Source of the DNA: Caenorhabditis remanei | Taxonomy: Eukaryota; Nematoda; Chromadorea; Rhabditida; Rhabditidae | NCBI RefSeq assembly: GCF_010183535.1 | Contig: NC_071329.1 | Span: forward strand, 8,060,001-8,124,000 | Direction: 5' to 3' | DNA length: 64,000 nucleotides | Part shown: positions 33,654 to 46,100 of the stretch, piece by piece | Position numbering within the stretch: the first letter of the stretch is position 1 | Layout of the letters: every line of letters starts with the position of its first letter | The notes under the pieces: generated by a model | Databases searched by the model: none | Told to the model about the DNA's origin: nothing | Seen by the model: only the letters and a program-made list of their open reading frames with translations | Program-made: the position numbers and the translations under genes

Positions 33654-34190
33654 GATCCGATCGCTTCTTTTTAACGTCGATACGAAACCTTTTAATAATA
33701 ACTAACTCCTTTTCAGTTTTTTCGTTCATTCTAATTGAATATATTTCATTGCAATACTGGATTGTCACGCAAATATCTGTTGTTTTTGTTATGGTTTTGT
33801 CTTGTTTCTATTAAATTTTTCTTTATTTTACCTTTTTCTACCATTCAACCGACAAAACGACTTTTTTTGTAAGTCTGAAAAATATTGCGAAACATTGGTT
33901 GTGAGAGTCCACAAAAAATTTCATTTGAACACCCGCCGAAAAAAAAAGCGAGTCCGCAATCGCCACAAATGACGACAAATCACGTACTCCCAAAAAATCG
34001 CAGCTTGTCCGACAGTCGTCTGAAGTGAAGCGTTTATCGCTATTCTGCCATCATTCTGCTGCTGTCACTTGGTTTAATGATGGCTGCTAACATTCCGCGT
34101 GACTTGTAAATCGATTTTCTATCGTTGAATTATGCTCTCGCCATTTGAGAAGTTTAGTGAAACCAATAAAACATCCTTATCATTCAGGTG
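33654..34190. other. Divergent promoter region between the SH2-like gene and gcn-2
   Basis: The genes on each side point away from each other. No repeat or RNA gene is seen. CATTCAG at 34181-34187, three bases before the gcn-2 ATG, is a likely spliced-leader acceptor. Confidence 0.45.
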
Positions 34191-37100
34191 ATGACCAAGG
34201 AGCCAGTACCAACCGATCAAGATGAAAATCGAATATTCCAGGAGGGTGAAAAGGAGGTGGTGGATTCAATGTATCTTGGTCAGGTAAACTACGCGAAACA
34301 TATTGCCTGGCAAGTAGGTGAAATGTGAGCAAAATCTAATCTACCGTAATCCTGGCAGGTCTGGCAGCCTATAGACTGTACGATTCGTCTTCAACCTCTT
34401 CAGTCGTGCCTTCTGGATGGCGATCCACTAGGAAAAAGCAATCTCAGTGTGGTTCTTCGGGTCAAATGTTCGAAAGAATATCCAAAAAGGTTAGTTTCGT
34501 TGTTATTTTCGTTATTTTCCTTACAAAACCTGCACAATTTATAAATTCCCAAACTAATTAAATTTTCTAACAATTTTCAGAAAACCGCTCGTCGAGTTAC
34601 TTGAACCACGCGGACTCTCGAACGATGATGTTCGAAATTTGCTGAACATCCTCAGACAACGTGTTGACGAGCTCGAAGGGACAGCTGTAATCACCGATCT
34701 GGCTGGAATTGTCAGTGAATTTCTGACGGACTACAATCCACATATCACTGCTGGAAGTTTTCACGATGATATGTTGGCAAACAAGGCCAGGACAGAGGCC
34801 GAGAAAAAGGTATGGGAATCGATGCAAATTTATAGTTCTTTTGTTTACAGTGGTCGTTCTCTTCACTTTATGATCACGAGAAAAAGTCGGCCTCTTTTTT
34901 CTTAGCTTTTCGCAGTATCGAATATTTCAGCAAATTTCCGAGAGGAAACGTCTCGATACGGAGCAAAAAGAGTTGGATCTTCTGGAGGAAGAGATGCGAC
35001 AGCGGAATGCTATCGAGTTGGAGAAGACACTGAACGGTACGAGACTAGAAGGCGAAACAAGAATAATCGGAGGACGAAGGATTGTTGTGCTTACAAATAT
35101 TCCTGTCAAACGTCAAAAACCATGCAATGCTTGCCACGAATGGCTCGGATTTTGGGAGGTAAGTGAAACAAATTAATAAAAATAGTTATAGTTCACATTT
35201 TTGCGAAATGTGATAGTGACATCCATTCCTTTCGAATGTCATAATTTTAATGCCCAAAATATGCAAATTTATTCCAAAAATGCGTCAGCAAACTACTTTC
35301 TTTCTTTCAGAATACACAACTTCTCATCTCGGAATGGACTTTCCGATACACCAGTGGACGTAACTCAAGCGAAGGAAAGAAGCGGGATTTCGAACCATTC
35401 TTCCAAAGATTCGAGCAGGTTTACAATGATATCAAAAAGCTTTGCGAGATCAAAGGACTCGATCAGAATCTTGTCGAATATGCATTCGTTCATCAGCAGA
35501 AGATCAGTACGACACCGGATTCAGTTCTCATGCAGCTTTTCGTCGCGCAGAAGATTCATTCTTCGGAAGAAAGTCTGCTCGATACGTATGAATTGATTGT
35601 TCCGAAACCGAATCTTCTTCGTTTACTCGCCGTTCAAGCGATTTGCGGACTTCGTTACCTCCATGAAGCTTCGATGACACACAAGAATCTAACATTGTCA
35701 AGTGTTTGGACGAGGAATAGTACAGGAGATTGTGTCTTTCGATTCTCTGATTTCGGATCGATGGGCCCTTTGATAAGTTTGTCGAAACTGTTCTCCGAAA
35801 TTTGCTCAGGAAAGGCTATCCCACATGGAGAAGATACGGAGAAAGAGAACGACAGGCGACGGAAAGATCTGTTTCAACTCGGTTCACTGTTGGATCAACT
35901 TGTTGTTGACGTAAGTACTACACGTTCCAAAAACATTCCTATGACCACATTTCAGTATCAGAGAACCGGATCCACCTATTCTCGACGAGTATCATCACCA
36001 ACTGAACTGAGTCGAATCTCCATTAATAGTAATAGTCTGCTTAGCAAGTTCATTGTGAAATGTCAAGAGGCCAAGAATATCGATCAGCTAGTAGAAGATC
36101 CATTTTTGAAAGGTTGCTTTTCGGTTTTTTACAAGTTTTCGAAATGTCGATATTTTCAGAAGAATGTCAGTCGGAAAGCGAGAACATCTTCACTCCATTC
36201 GGTGGAGCAATGAATCCGGAAGGCAGAATGTTGTCAGATAACGTCATCATTCGTGTTATCGGTAAAGGAGGGTTCGGAGATGTTGTTCTGGTTCGAAACA
36301 AAATGGACAGTACGGATTATGCTATTAAACGGATTCCTTTGAACGCGAGCAGCGAGAAACTAAACCGAAAAATTGCGAAAGAAGCTAAAATCTTCGCGAA
36401 ATTCTCGCATCCGAATATGGTTCGCTACTATAACGCATGGTCGGAGGAGTTGATTCCAATCAGTGATGACAGTTCGGATGAGAGTTCATACATGGGAGCT
36501 GTGCCGATTCCAGGAAAAGAAAAGAAGCAGAAGCTGAAGACTGGGAAATCACTGGAAGATGATGAGAAAGACGTACTCGGCGGCGGAGATTCTTTGATGC
36601 CTGCGAACTTGAAAATGTTGGCGAAAGAACCGAGTAAAGGGCTTGAAGCCAAGGAGTGGTCAGCAGGCCCGAAGTGTGGTACTACCAGACGAAGCAAGCA
36701 AAGTACACCAAGCGGAGGTCTCAAAAATCTATCTGAATGTTCATCCGAATACGAAGAAGATGCGGATAGTACGAGCAGTGAAATTGATTGGGAAGCTGAA
36801 AGTGACGAGGAGGAAGAAGAGGAGAGCTCGGATGATTCAGATGAAACTAGCTCAGTCTGTCAAAAGTTCAGCGAACTCAAAACGGAAAAATCTGAAGGAG
36901 AGGATAGTGTTTTCGAACGAAGCAATAAAACTGGAGATGATGACGTCGAATTCATAGTCGAAGAGAAAGAGTTGAAGGAAGTGAAAGAGCATGAGAACCC
37001 TACACCACGTAATCCAAGAATTCTGTGCATTCAGATGGAATATTGTGATCGTCAAACTCTCCGTCAATACATCGATGAAACGAAAAATCTGTACAACAAC

Positions 37101-40013
37101 CCAACTGAAGTGTGGAGAATCTTTTCAGAAGTACTTTGTGGACTCAATTACATGCATGGCATCAATATGATTCATAGAGATATCAAACCAATGAATATCT
37201 TTTTGACTTCAAATGGTGGAGTGAAAATTGGAGATTTCGGGTTGGCGACTTTCGACTTGATGAATTCCAAAGTGAAGATATCTTCGGCAGGAGCAGAAAG
37301 AAGCACCAGTTTAGAAGCTGCATTTTCTCCTCCTGGTATAAAAGGATCAGAAGTACAACAGACAAGAGATATTGGAACTCAACTCTACATGGCGCCAGAA
37401 CTTTTTGTTGATTCAAAAGCGAAAAGCGATCAGAAGACACAACCTTACAATTCGAAAATCGACATTTACAGTGCTGGAGTTGTACTCTTCGAAATGTTTT
37501 ATCGTCCATTGGCACCTGGTATGGAGCGTGTTTCGACACTCAACAATCTCAGAGATCAAATCAAGATTCCGATTGATTTTGGAAAAGGACTAGCTTCTGC
37601 AATGAGTGCTCTTGCGAGGAAAACGGTTGAAAGCATGCTTCAAAAGAATCCAGATCTCCGACCAACTGCTGAAGATCTACTAAATGATGAAGACCTTCCA
37701 ATGCATTCGAAAGAAGATGCAACATTCCGAACACTAGCTGAGAAAGTTGTCAAACGAAGGGAATGTCGAATGAATCAGTGGCTACTTGAAAAACAATTCA
37801 AAGAAGATGTTTCTACTCTCCACAACTATCGATATGACTATGATCTCTGTCAGGATCGTTTGAAATACAACAATCGAGAGACAATCGTCGAGATTCTTCG
37901 CTCAGAGTTCTGCAAAATCTTGAATGTTCACGCATTCGAGAAATTGCATACGCATACATTGATGCCCGTGTCAACTGCAGTCGCAGCTGCATCTGTTCGA
38001 ACAAAACCAGCAGAATTTCTCGATCAAAGCGGTCTTCCTGTAGCTCTTCCAATGGATTTGAGACAGAATTTCGTACGACTCTGCGTGAGAACCAGCACTC
38101 AACGCTTGAAACGGTTCAATTTTGGACGCGTGTACTCTCAAAGCTCGAAGCATGTTCATCCGAATGAGAAGTGGGAATGTTGTGTGGATTGCATCGGTCC
38201 GCAAAGTTCATCGACGTCTTTGGAGGTTTGTTATACAAGTTCAACCTGAGAAATACGTAATATATTGCAGGCCGAGTTGCTTCTTGTCGCTTGTGAGATG
38301 ATTTCAGGATCTCTCCCAGGGATGAAAGTCACCTTGAAAATCGGACATGCTCAACTTTTAGAAGCGCAGATTCGGCATCTGAAACTGTCTGATGATGTTC
38401 GATCCGAATTACTTGACGTTCTCCACATAATTTCCGTGTCTGATAGTGAGTGATCACGGCATTTCTTAATTCTGAAACAACTTGTCTTTTGCAGGACCAC
38501 ACTCTCACAAGGAAAAATTGGAAATGCTTTCACCAAAAATTGGAGAGAAGGCGGCTAACATAATCACAAAGTTGTTGATTCCAGTTGAAGACAATTTCAA
38601 CGCTTTCCGTGATAAAGTTGCAACTTTCCGAAAGAAATTGAAAGTCGATGCGGCGAGAGTTCTCGCGGATAAAGCGATCAAAGATCTGGAAGAGATCGTT
38701 GCAACTTTCAAGTTTTGCCGAACGGAAGAACTCGAGAAGATCAGTATTGTCTACGATTCGCAAACTTGTTATCGTCCACGAACCTTCGGTGATGGACTCG
38801 TCTTCCAAATTCAAGTTGAGAAACCGACAAGTGTGCCGAACAAGAAAGGCCGGAATCATACCGTGCTTGCTGGTGGTCGATACGATTCGGCACTTCTTCG
38901 AGAACGTCATCCACGAGACTTTGTCTATGAAGTTCCTCTTTGCATTTCTGGGTTCGGTGTTGCAATGGATACGGTCGCTCAGCTACGAGATTCGAATAAT
39001 AAAGCAACGGGCGTGCCGAAAGTTGTCCAATGCAAGATTTTAATCTGTTCACTGGTTCAGGAGGATAACAACAATTTGATCACCGAAAAGTTCAAAATCG
39101 CTAAGCAGTTTTGGAGCATGAATATGTCAGCTGACGTATTTCATAATGCTGTTGATGATTTAGAATCATTGAATGTTAGTTTTGTTTCTCATAAAATCAC
39201 TAATTGTTTACGATCCGCAGGAACATCGCTCACGCAATTCGATAACCCACATTCTTGCTGTCTGCAACTCGAATATGGAAGTTCTCGTCAAAACAGATGC
39301 AACAACTTCAGAAATGATGGATGTTGATTCAGCGATTTCGATGGTTTGTCGTGGATCTCAAGCTCTCGAACATGCGATCCTAATGACACCGAATGGAGGT
39401 CCGATTGCCTCTTCGAGTACTCCAGGAGAAACAAATCATCATGATGATCATCACTGTGGAACTCCGCCCGTTGCTTCGAAGTTTGTTTTATCATAACTTT
39501 GAAATTATTATGCAATCCGTCAGATTTTTCAGAAGTTCATCGCAATCGACTATCACTGGTATTCGTCCATTCGCAGCCACAACTGCAAATCTCAACGTCA
39601 TCTTTGCCACTACCGACAAGAATCACAAAGTAAAAGAGAAGAAAAGATTCGAGACTCAAATCAAGAATCATCTCAATGACTATGTAAATCAATTCAATAG
39701 CAAAACGAAGATCGAGGTACTTGTTTGTGATATTCCGGCGAGTGTGATCAAGCTTATTGTTGGAGAGATTTGTAAGATGAGTAGTGATGCTGAGGTGAGA
39801 AAGTGCACAAGATTCAAAATTTTTTATATAATTTTTCAGATCGATACACTATTTGATCAGTTGATTCAAAAACACGGAAAAGTAGATTTAGCTCCACTTC
39901 GTCGACAACTTCATGCAACACTTCATAATCAATCAACAACGGGATTTGGTACTGGTCAAATTGTGGTTCTCTTCTACCGTCTCGCAGACAATTTCTTCCG
40001 TTGTCTAACCTAG
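34191..40013 (+). CDS. gcn-2: GCN2 eIF2-alpha kinase
   Basis: Twelve exons (34191-34283, 34359-34489, 34581-34809, 34931-35158, 35311-35910, 35956-36112, 36160-38225, 38271-38445, 38495-39174, 39221-39480, 39533-39794, 39840-40013) encode 1684 residues with consistent phases. Order of parts: RWD domain (about 15-145, binds GCN1), charged coil, degenerate pseudokinase (about 230-470), then a true kinase with glycine loop GKGGFGDVV, lysine in YAIKRI, HRDIKPMN (about 818), DFG (about 838) and MAPE. An acidic insert (DEEEEEESSDDSDE) splits the kinase lobes, as in other eIF2-alpha kinases. A HisRS-like domain (about 1000-1500; AGGRYDSALL) and a C-terminal ribosome/dimer region (ending YRLADNFFRCLT) follow. 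GCN2 senses uncharged tRNA or stalled ribosomes and phosphorylates eIF2-alpha. The start lies 3 bases after a CAG acceptor. Confidence 0.95.
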
Positions 40014-40712
40014 AAACCCCTAGTAAATTCGCTAGATTTTCTAGTTATTGTTTTCTTTTTCCTATTGTTTTTATAATTGTTTTCTTTTTTTCTTTTGTTA
40101 TCAGTTCTTTTTTCATCACCACACTGTTCCATGATGTGTATATTCACTTTTGTTCACACTCCCCGTATTTATTTTATAATGCCCGCTTTTATAGAAAATT
40201 CCCCGTTCTTTTTCTCAGTTTAGTGATTTTACATGCTTTTTTTTCTTTTTAATCAGTTTCATATGATTTAATTCCAGTCAATTTGTTGTATATAATTCGC
40301 GTATTGTCAGATTCCGTCATCTCTTTCCCTCTGAAAAAATCATAATTGTACCAGTCTGACACTTGTCCCTCTTTTTTATTTAATATCATTTTTCAACTCT
40401 CTTGCAATCATCATATCTCTTTTCCTCTCTTTTCCTCTGTGTCTCTTATTTTTTCGGGATATTTGTAGTATTTATATCGAAATGTTTGGTGGAATCATTG
40501 CTGATGAATCATTTTATTCGTGACTTTTCTTTTATCCAATGTCTCAAGCCTCATACAATCATCATCTGTGAGAAAGGAAAAGCTGATGAAATGATAAGAA
40601 TGGCGAATAGAGAACATGGTCGGATATCGTCCAGTTCGTCTGGTTCGAGTGTCGTCACCTCTTCTTTTTTCGCCCGCCCCCTCGCCGCATTTTTCACGAT
40701 TTTTCCAAAGAA
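40014..40712. other. gcn-2 3' UTR and intergenic region
   Basis: T-rich sequence with no supported gene. It is likely the gcn-2 3' UTR followed by the promoter of the CPG4-like gene. Confidence 0.4.
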
Positions 40713-41740
40713 ATGATGTACTTTTCATCGATTTTCTCAATCTTTTTATTCGAATTCTTCGTTTTGTCAACATGCTATCAGACACGATTCAAACGGGATT
40801 TTATGCTGATTACAGATGGTAATATGACGGATGCAAAGTGCTTTGAAGTAGGTCATTTCTTCTGATTCTTTTGATTTTAAGCCGAGATTTTAAGGATTGT
40901 CAACAAGAATATAGAGCAAAATTCGAGTATACTCTGAATCAATCATTGACAGAATTCTACGATTTCCCATTTCATCCGGTCGTTTTGGAGAGTTCTTCAT
41001 TCCAATTATATTGCAAATTATCCGAACAAAAAACAAAATGTTTCGCTGACAAATGCAATGATTATGTTAGTTTTTTTCTTATTTTTTAACGAGTTTTTTG
41101 CAAGAATTGAGGTTACTGTAGCTACAGTAATCGCTTTGTAAAATCTCATTTTTTGACATTGCAGGCAGCTGAAAACTCGTTTTCTCCATCCAATTTCGTC
41201 TGTCTTTTCAAGCGAACTCTGTTCGAAAAAGCATTGAAATGTTTGGCTAAAGTAAGTCTTCCAATAAATTCTAAAATTTTTTTGAACATTTCCAGACGGA
41301 ACCAATAACATTCTTAAAATGTGACCACGAGTGCCATGAAGAAATAGTTAGAACTGATCGATTGAAACAAAGCTCTTTGAATAATCAGAATCAGATTTTT
41401 ATTTCTTCGGAACTTGCTACGTATGAGACTGAATTAGACAAATTATGCAGGTTCCAGTCGTGTTATATGAGTTGTATGGCACCAGTTGTGAAAGAGGTTC
41501 GTGCTATTTTGATCAGGAGTTTTCCAATAAATAAAATAATTTGAGATGTGCGGAGAAGAGGAATCAAAGTCAGCCATCGAAATAGTTGAAGCTTATGTTC
41601 AGTGGCATGCAGATGATATTTCAGATTGGCATTCAATCACTGGAAATGACGAAACACTTCCGAAATCATGTCAATCACTGGTCAAACCACACTCAAAAGC
41701 AGATGATCCGATACTGCAGATAATCGGAAATGTTGCATGA
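40713..41740 (+). CDS. Secreted cysteine-rich protein, CPG4-domain-like
   Basis: Five exons (40713-40847, 40895-41065, 41165-41251, 41296-41496, 41546-41740) encode 262 residues. The N terminus (MMYFSSIFSIFLFEFFVLST) is a signal peptide. The rest has about a dozen cysteines in a spacing like the CPG4 domain found in many secreted Caenorhabditis proteins, some of them eggshell chondroitin proteoglycans: KCFE-DCQQEY, LYCKLSEQKTKCFADKC, LKCDHECHEE, LCRFQSCYMSC. The acceptor of the last intron is TTTGAG, which lacks a good pyrimidine tract. The second acceptor (TTTTAAG|GAT at 40895) was chosen because an earlier one at 40881 breaks the frame. Function is unknown; the family name is from recall of the pattern. 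Confidence 0.65.
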
Positions 41741-41835
41741 ATCATCAGAAGATAGATCTTAGACATTGATTATTTGAGTGCTTTAATGAACATTTTGGAC
41801 TTTTTATTTTTATAAAAATGAAAAATAAAAAGAAA

Positions 41836-42990
41836 TTATGCAATTGCTGAAGTGAATTTCTTTTGAGTATTCTTCAACATCTTCTTCATTCTAAACAGTT
41901 TCTTTTTCGAGAAACCAAATGCAGTGTCCACGGCATGATGTTGTTGCTCATGATGTTGTTGTTCATTATGATACCTACAAAGCTTCCGTTGCTAGTTGTT
42001 CCTAAATTCAAATTCTCACCCATTCACTGCCAAATTTGGAGTTCTCGACGGACATGGACAATATTGTGCATCATCTCCTGGTGAACCATCAGCACCTGCT
42101 GATCCATTTTGACCTGGAGTACCATTTGGTCCAGAGTTTCCAGGCGGTCCTGAAACACAAGTGTGCATTTCAGATCAGAAACTCGCAACATAGAGAACAC
42201 ATACCGATAGGCCCAGGCGGTCCTGGAGGGCCATTGCTGAACTGTGCATCGTTTCCAGGTGGCCCAGGTGGTCCCATTGGTCCTATTATTCCTGGTGGTC
42301 CCGGTGGATTTGAAAGCCTAGATCCAGGTGCTCCTGGAGCTCCAGCATCTCCCGGTAAACCTGGATTCCCATTTGGTCCTGGTGGTCCCAGCCCTCCAGG
42401 TGGTCCAGGTTGTCCCGCAGGACCTGCAGGTCCAGAATTTCCTGCATTCCCACTTGGACCAGGTGGACCTGGAGGTCCATCAGGCCCAACTGTTCCAGGC
42501 GGTCCCACCGGACATGAAATACAACCATTTTTCATTGATTCGTGTAATTCTGCAACGCCGGGAGCACCAGGTTGCCCAGGTTCTCCAGGTGTTCCGGAAT
42601 CTCCTGGATATCCTTTGGTTCCAGGTTCTCCAGGTGGCCCTGGAGGACATCCAGTTGATTGTTCAGCACATTGACATGTTCCATCTTCAATCTGTCCTCC
42701 GCCACCAACTGGAGCACTTTGATATTGCCGACGAACACGGAAGCCAATAGATTTCCCGCTGAGCATCACATTCCAGGAATCAGATGAATAGAACTGAAGG
42801 CGTCATCGTATTCAAAACATATTCTGAATTCTTTTAGACTCACTTGGAATTGCTTTAAGTCATCTTTAATGTCATTCTGAAATTCTGATATGTCAGAAAG
42901 TATGAATCCACATCCAAAAATTGCAACCACGATAGCCACAGAGCAAGAAAATACAATTCCATTCAGTAAATATTTCACTTTATTATCCAT
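41836..42990 (-). CDS. Cuticle collagen
   Basis: Four exons on the minus strand (42990-42844, 42793-42205, 42149-42020, 41974-41836) give 334 residues. The N terminus has the cuticle-collagen membrane helix ([19 protein letters not shown]) and the usual SSDSWNVML motif. A subtilisin-type cleavage site, FRVRRQY, follows. Gly-X-Y tracts are broken by cysteine clusters ([19 protein letters not shown]). Unusual is the C terminus: a 46-residue tail with histidine/glutamine repeats ([10 protein letters not shown]) and a lysine-rich end ([18 protein letters not shown]), longer and more basic than in most family members. Worm collagens are secreted by hypodermis and cross-linked into the cuticle. I cannot name the gene. 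The long open frame on the other strand is a shadow of the GGX repeats. Confidence 0.92.
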
Positions 42991-43156
42991 AAAGTAGGTC
43001 AATCGGAATGTAATATAAAATACACGAAAATATGGAATGAAATCACAGAAAATATAATACAAGTCACAGTTTTTATACCAATAAGAAAGAGAAAACACAA
43101 GTAATTACCTTCTCTTTTTGAAGTGTCTATGTCACGCATACAAGTACATAAATGAT

Positions 43157-46100
43157 TTATAATTGAAGAGCGTCGTAGAAAATTTGTTGGAGAAAAGCTC
43201 TCGAGTGTGGTTTGAAACGATACTCGTCAAGCAGTTCCAGAACATCTGCATACATACACGGCCATTCGAAAAGCCATGGGTGGTGTTGTCGGAGTCTGGA
43301 ATCTTCAGAAGTTCAGATATGTTCTTCTTTCAGATTATCTTACCCAATCAGTCTTTTCGCTGGATACTCCTTAATTTCCAGCATATCCACTTGACCCAGA
43401 ACCTCTTTTCGAAGCATTGGAGCATCCGGATGTGGGTATGCTCTCACTGAAAAATATCATTTTCTGAAGTGTTGCTCTCAAACATCTCAAATAGATACCT
43501 GAGTCCTCATTACTGCTACAATGAAAACACCGATAAGCAGAATGGGGTTGAATGTGAATTCCACTTCTCGCATGTCCAGTTCTTGCTCCTCTGTCCTCTA
43601 CTCCTGCTGAATCGTCTTGCTCATGTAAGGAGAAAATGGGGTCAACTTTTGGTTTTGCGGGGAAAATATTTCCACACATAATTTCAATTTCCGTTGGCAA
43701 TGCAACTGTTTGGAGGGGGACCACATTGATTGTCTTCTTCACTGCATTGTCTTCTTTTCTGAGTTCATTGTAAAGCCACGGGTCATGAAGAACCTGACGA
43801 CGGTATTCAGCGAAGTGACGTTCCTGGAATCAATTCTTGCTGCATAGCTGTGAATCGTTCATTCATAGACTAACCTCTTCTTTCGTCATAAAAACATATC
43901 TAACAGGATCACCCACATGTCGATTGATCTGTAGACATGCTCTAACTCTGAATGGAGCCAAATGATATTTCTCTCGAAGACGACACGAGAAATGAGGTTC
44001 CATAATAGTATCAGCCAGGACGCCTTCTGCTTCCAATTCATCACTTGTTATCTTCAATCCCTCTCGAATGCATCTGGCAACTGTTGACGATCGAGTCTTT
44101 GGAATCTCTTCCTCGTCAAACAATGAGTTGGTGGTATTTGCTCTCCGTCTATCCGTAGACATTCTTGACGTGGCGGCCGACTTTGCCACAGTCTCATCAG
44201 GATTCAGATTTGCTGCAGGAGACACTGTCACGGTCAATTCGTCTTGAATGTGGTATCCGGAACTCGAATTGGTGACAGTTCGTTTGTGGTATGGAACACT
44301 CGAACTGCTGAAAAACATGTATAATGTAGACAGTTGCATACAATCTGCTAGGATACTCACTCAGAAGTTCCACTATTTTTATACAGATACTTCTCACTAT
44401 TCCATAATCTCTGACTGAAGAACGACTCAGCTCTCGACTCTCTTTTCTGGCATTTCTCCTGAATATCTCCTTCTGATTGACTCCTCTGTCGCCCTTTGCT
44501 ATTTCCTCTTCTCGAGACCGCACTCTCGGATTTCGCACGACTTTGTTTGATGTTTACTTGGCTCTGAAAATGAAACTTTTGGTTGAGAAACTCTTTTCGT
44601 TCACACTCACATCGAATAAAGAAGAATGTCTATGATGTTGAATTGTGATTTTTCTCCCAGGTCTCATCGATGAGCTGATACTTCCGGCAATTGTTCCTGC
44701 GGCAGGAGTAGATACCATTGTCTCATCCTCTGAGATCTTTCCTCTTGCAATATCTACGGCATATCTGAATCTATTCGATTCCCATCCAAATGCCGCCAGT
44801 CGTTTTGCGCCTTCTACACACTGAGAAAACGTGGCAAGAGCCCAGAATGCGATTCCACGAACTGTGAGAACAGTGTGCTCTTCTGCGATTTTCAGAACCG
44901 TGGGGACGGCATCTATCGGAAGAATTTCAAATCCACCATCAGTACTTCCAATACTTGAAATTGCGAGAAGACTAGACTTAATTTCTTCAAAACATTTCCC
45001 ATTTCTACACACCAAAAGCAAGTCTTCACATATATTCTCATCAATCAGAATACGTCTTCCAGTCTCATGACCTCCAAGAGCTGCAAACAAATGTAATGGG
45101 GCATGTACTCCAACTGAAGTATCCGGACGGTCTGAACTTGATCTCGAGAAACTTCCATCAATACTTCTCTTCACATGAAACATCATTTCTTTCATCTCTT
45201 CATCTATGATTTGCAGATATTTCTTATTGAAATCACTCATCCAAAGTCTAACAACTTCTTTCACCTCATCTTCATCAGAAGCACATTCTGATTCCATTGC
45301 GTAAACATGAGCCTTCAGAAGATCCCCAGCTTCTCCGAACACAGACCATTCCACTTTTCTCAGGTTTCTAGAAGGATGCTCCGGGAGCCATCGATTCAGA
45401 ATTCTGATTGTGTGACGAACAACTTTTGAGGATTCATCTGCCAACTGTCTAAGCATGAGTTGGATTCCCCAATCAGAAAACATTGGAAGATCAGAAGAAG
45501 CGAGAACTGCCAAATATCGAGTTGTCCATTTTCGAGAAGCTTCCGACGTCGAAGTCAATGCCTTTCTAAGAATAACACGTGTTAATCCTTCATTTGTGTA
45601 GTCCAATGAGGCAACTATCACTTTTGTGAATTCCAACGGAGATGTTGACGTCATCATGTCGACATACCTGAAAAGATTCAGAGTTATTACAGGACCCGAT
45701 GTATCTTTCTTTCTTCAACTTTTTTTTACCTTCATGGATCATGTCAATTCACGATTCAAGTCCGGTCTCCAACAACACCTACAGTCTACCTCTAAAAATG
45801 GAAATAGGACTAGTCCTGGAGATGTTGGATTCTAATTAAAATTCAACATCTCATGTGAAATTTTATGCAAATATACATCCTTCTTTTCCCTTTTTTCTCC
45901 ACTTTTTTCAGTGTGTCTTTTCTTCCGAACGAATAAACACAGAATACAGTTATGTGCATGCGTGACACGATGTAGTCGTGCTGTCTCTTCTATGTCAAAT
46001 GACCCGAATACATTTCATTTGAAACTGTTGTTCGTTTGAAAGTTTTCCTGATTCTCTTTTGAAGGGAAAAACTGATATCTATGAATGCCATCTAATAAAA

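Noticed and set aside
42036..42750. Long proline/glycine frames on the plus strand
   Set aside because: Antisense shadow of the collagen Gly-X-Y repeats on the minus strand.
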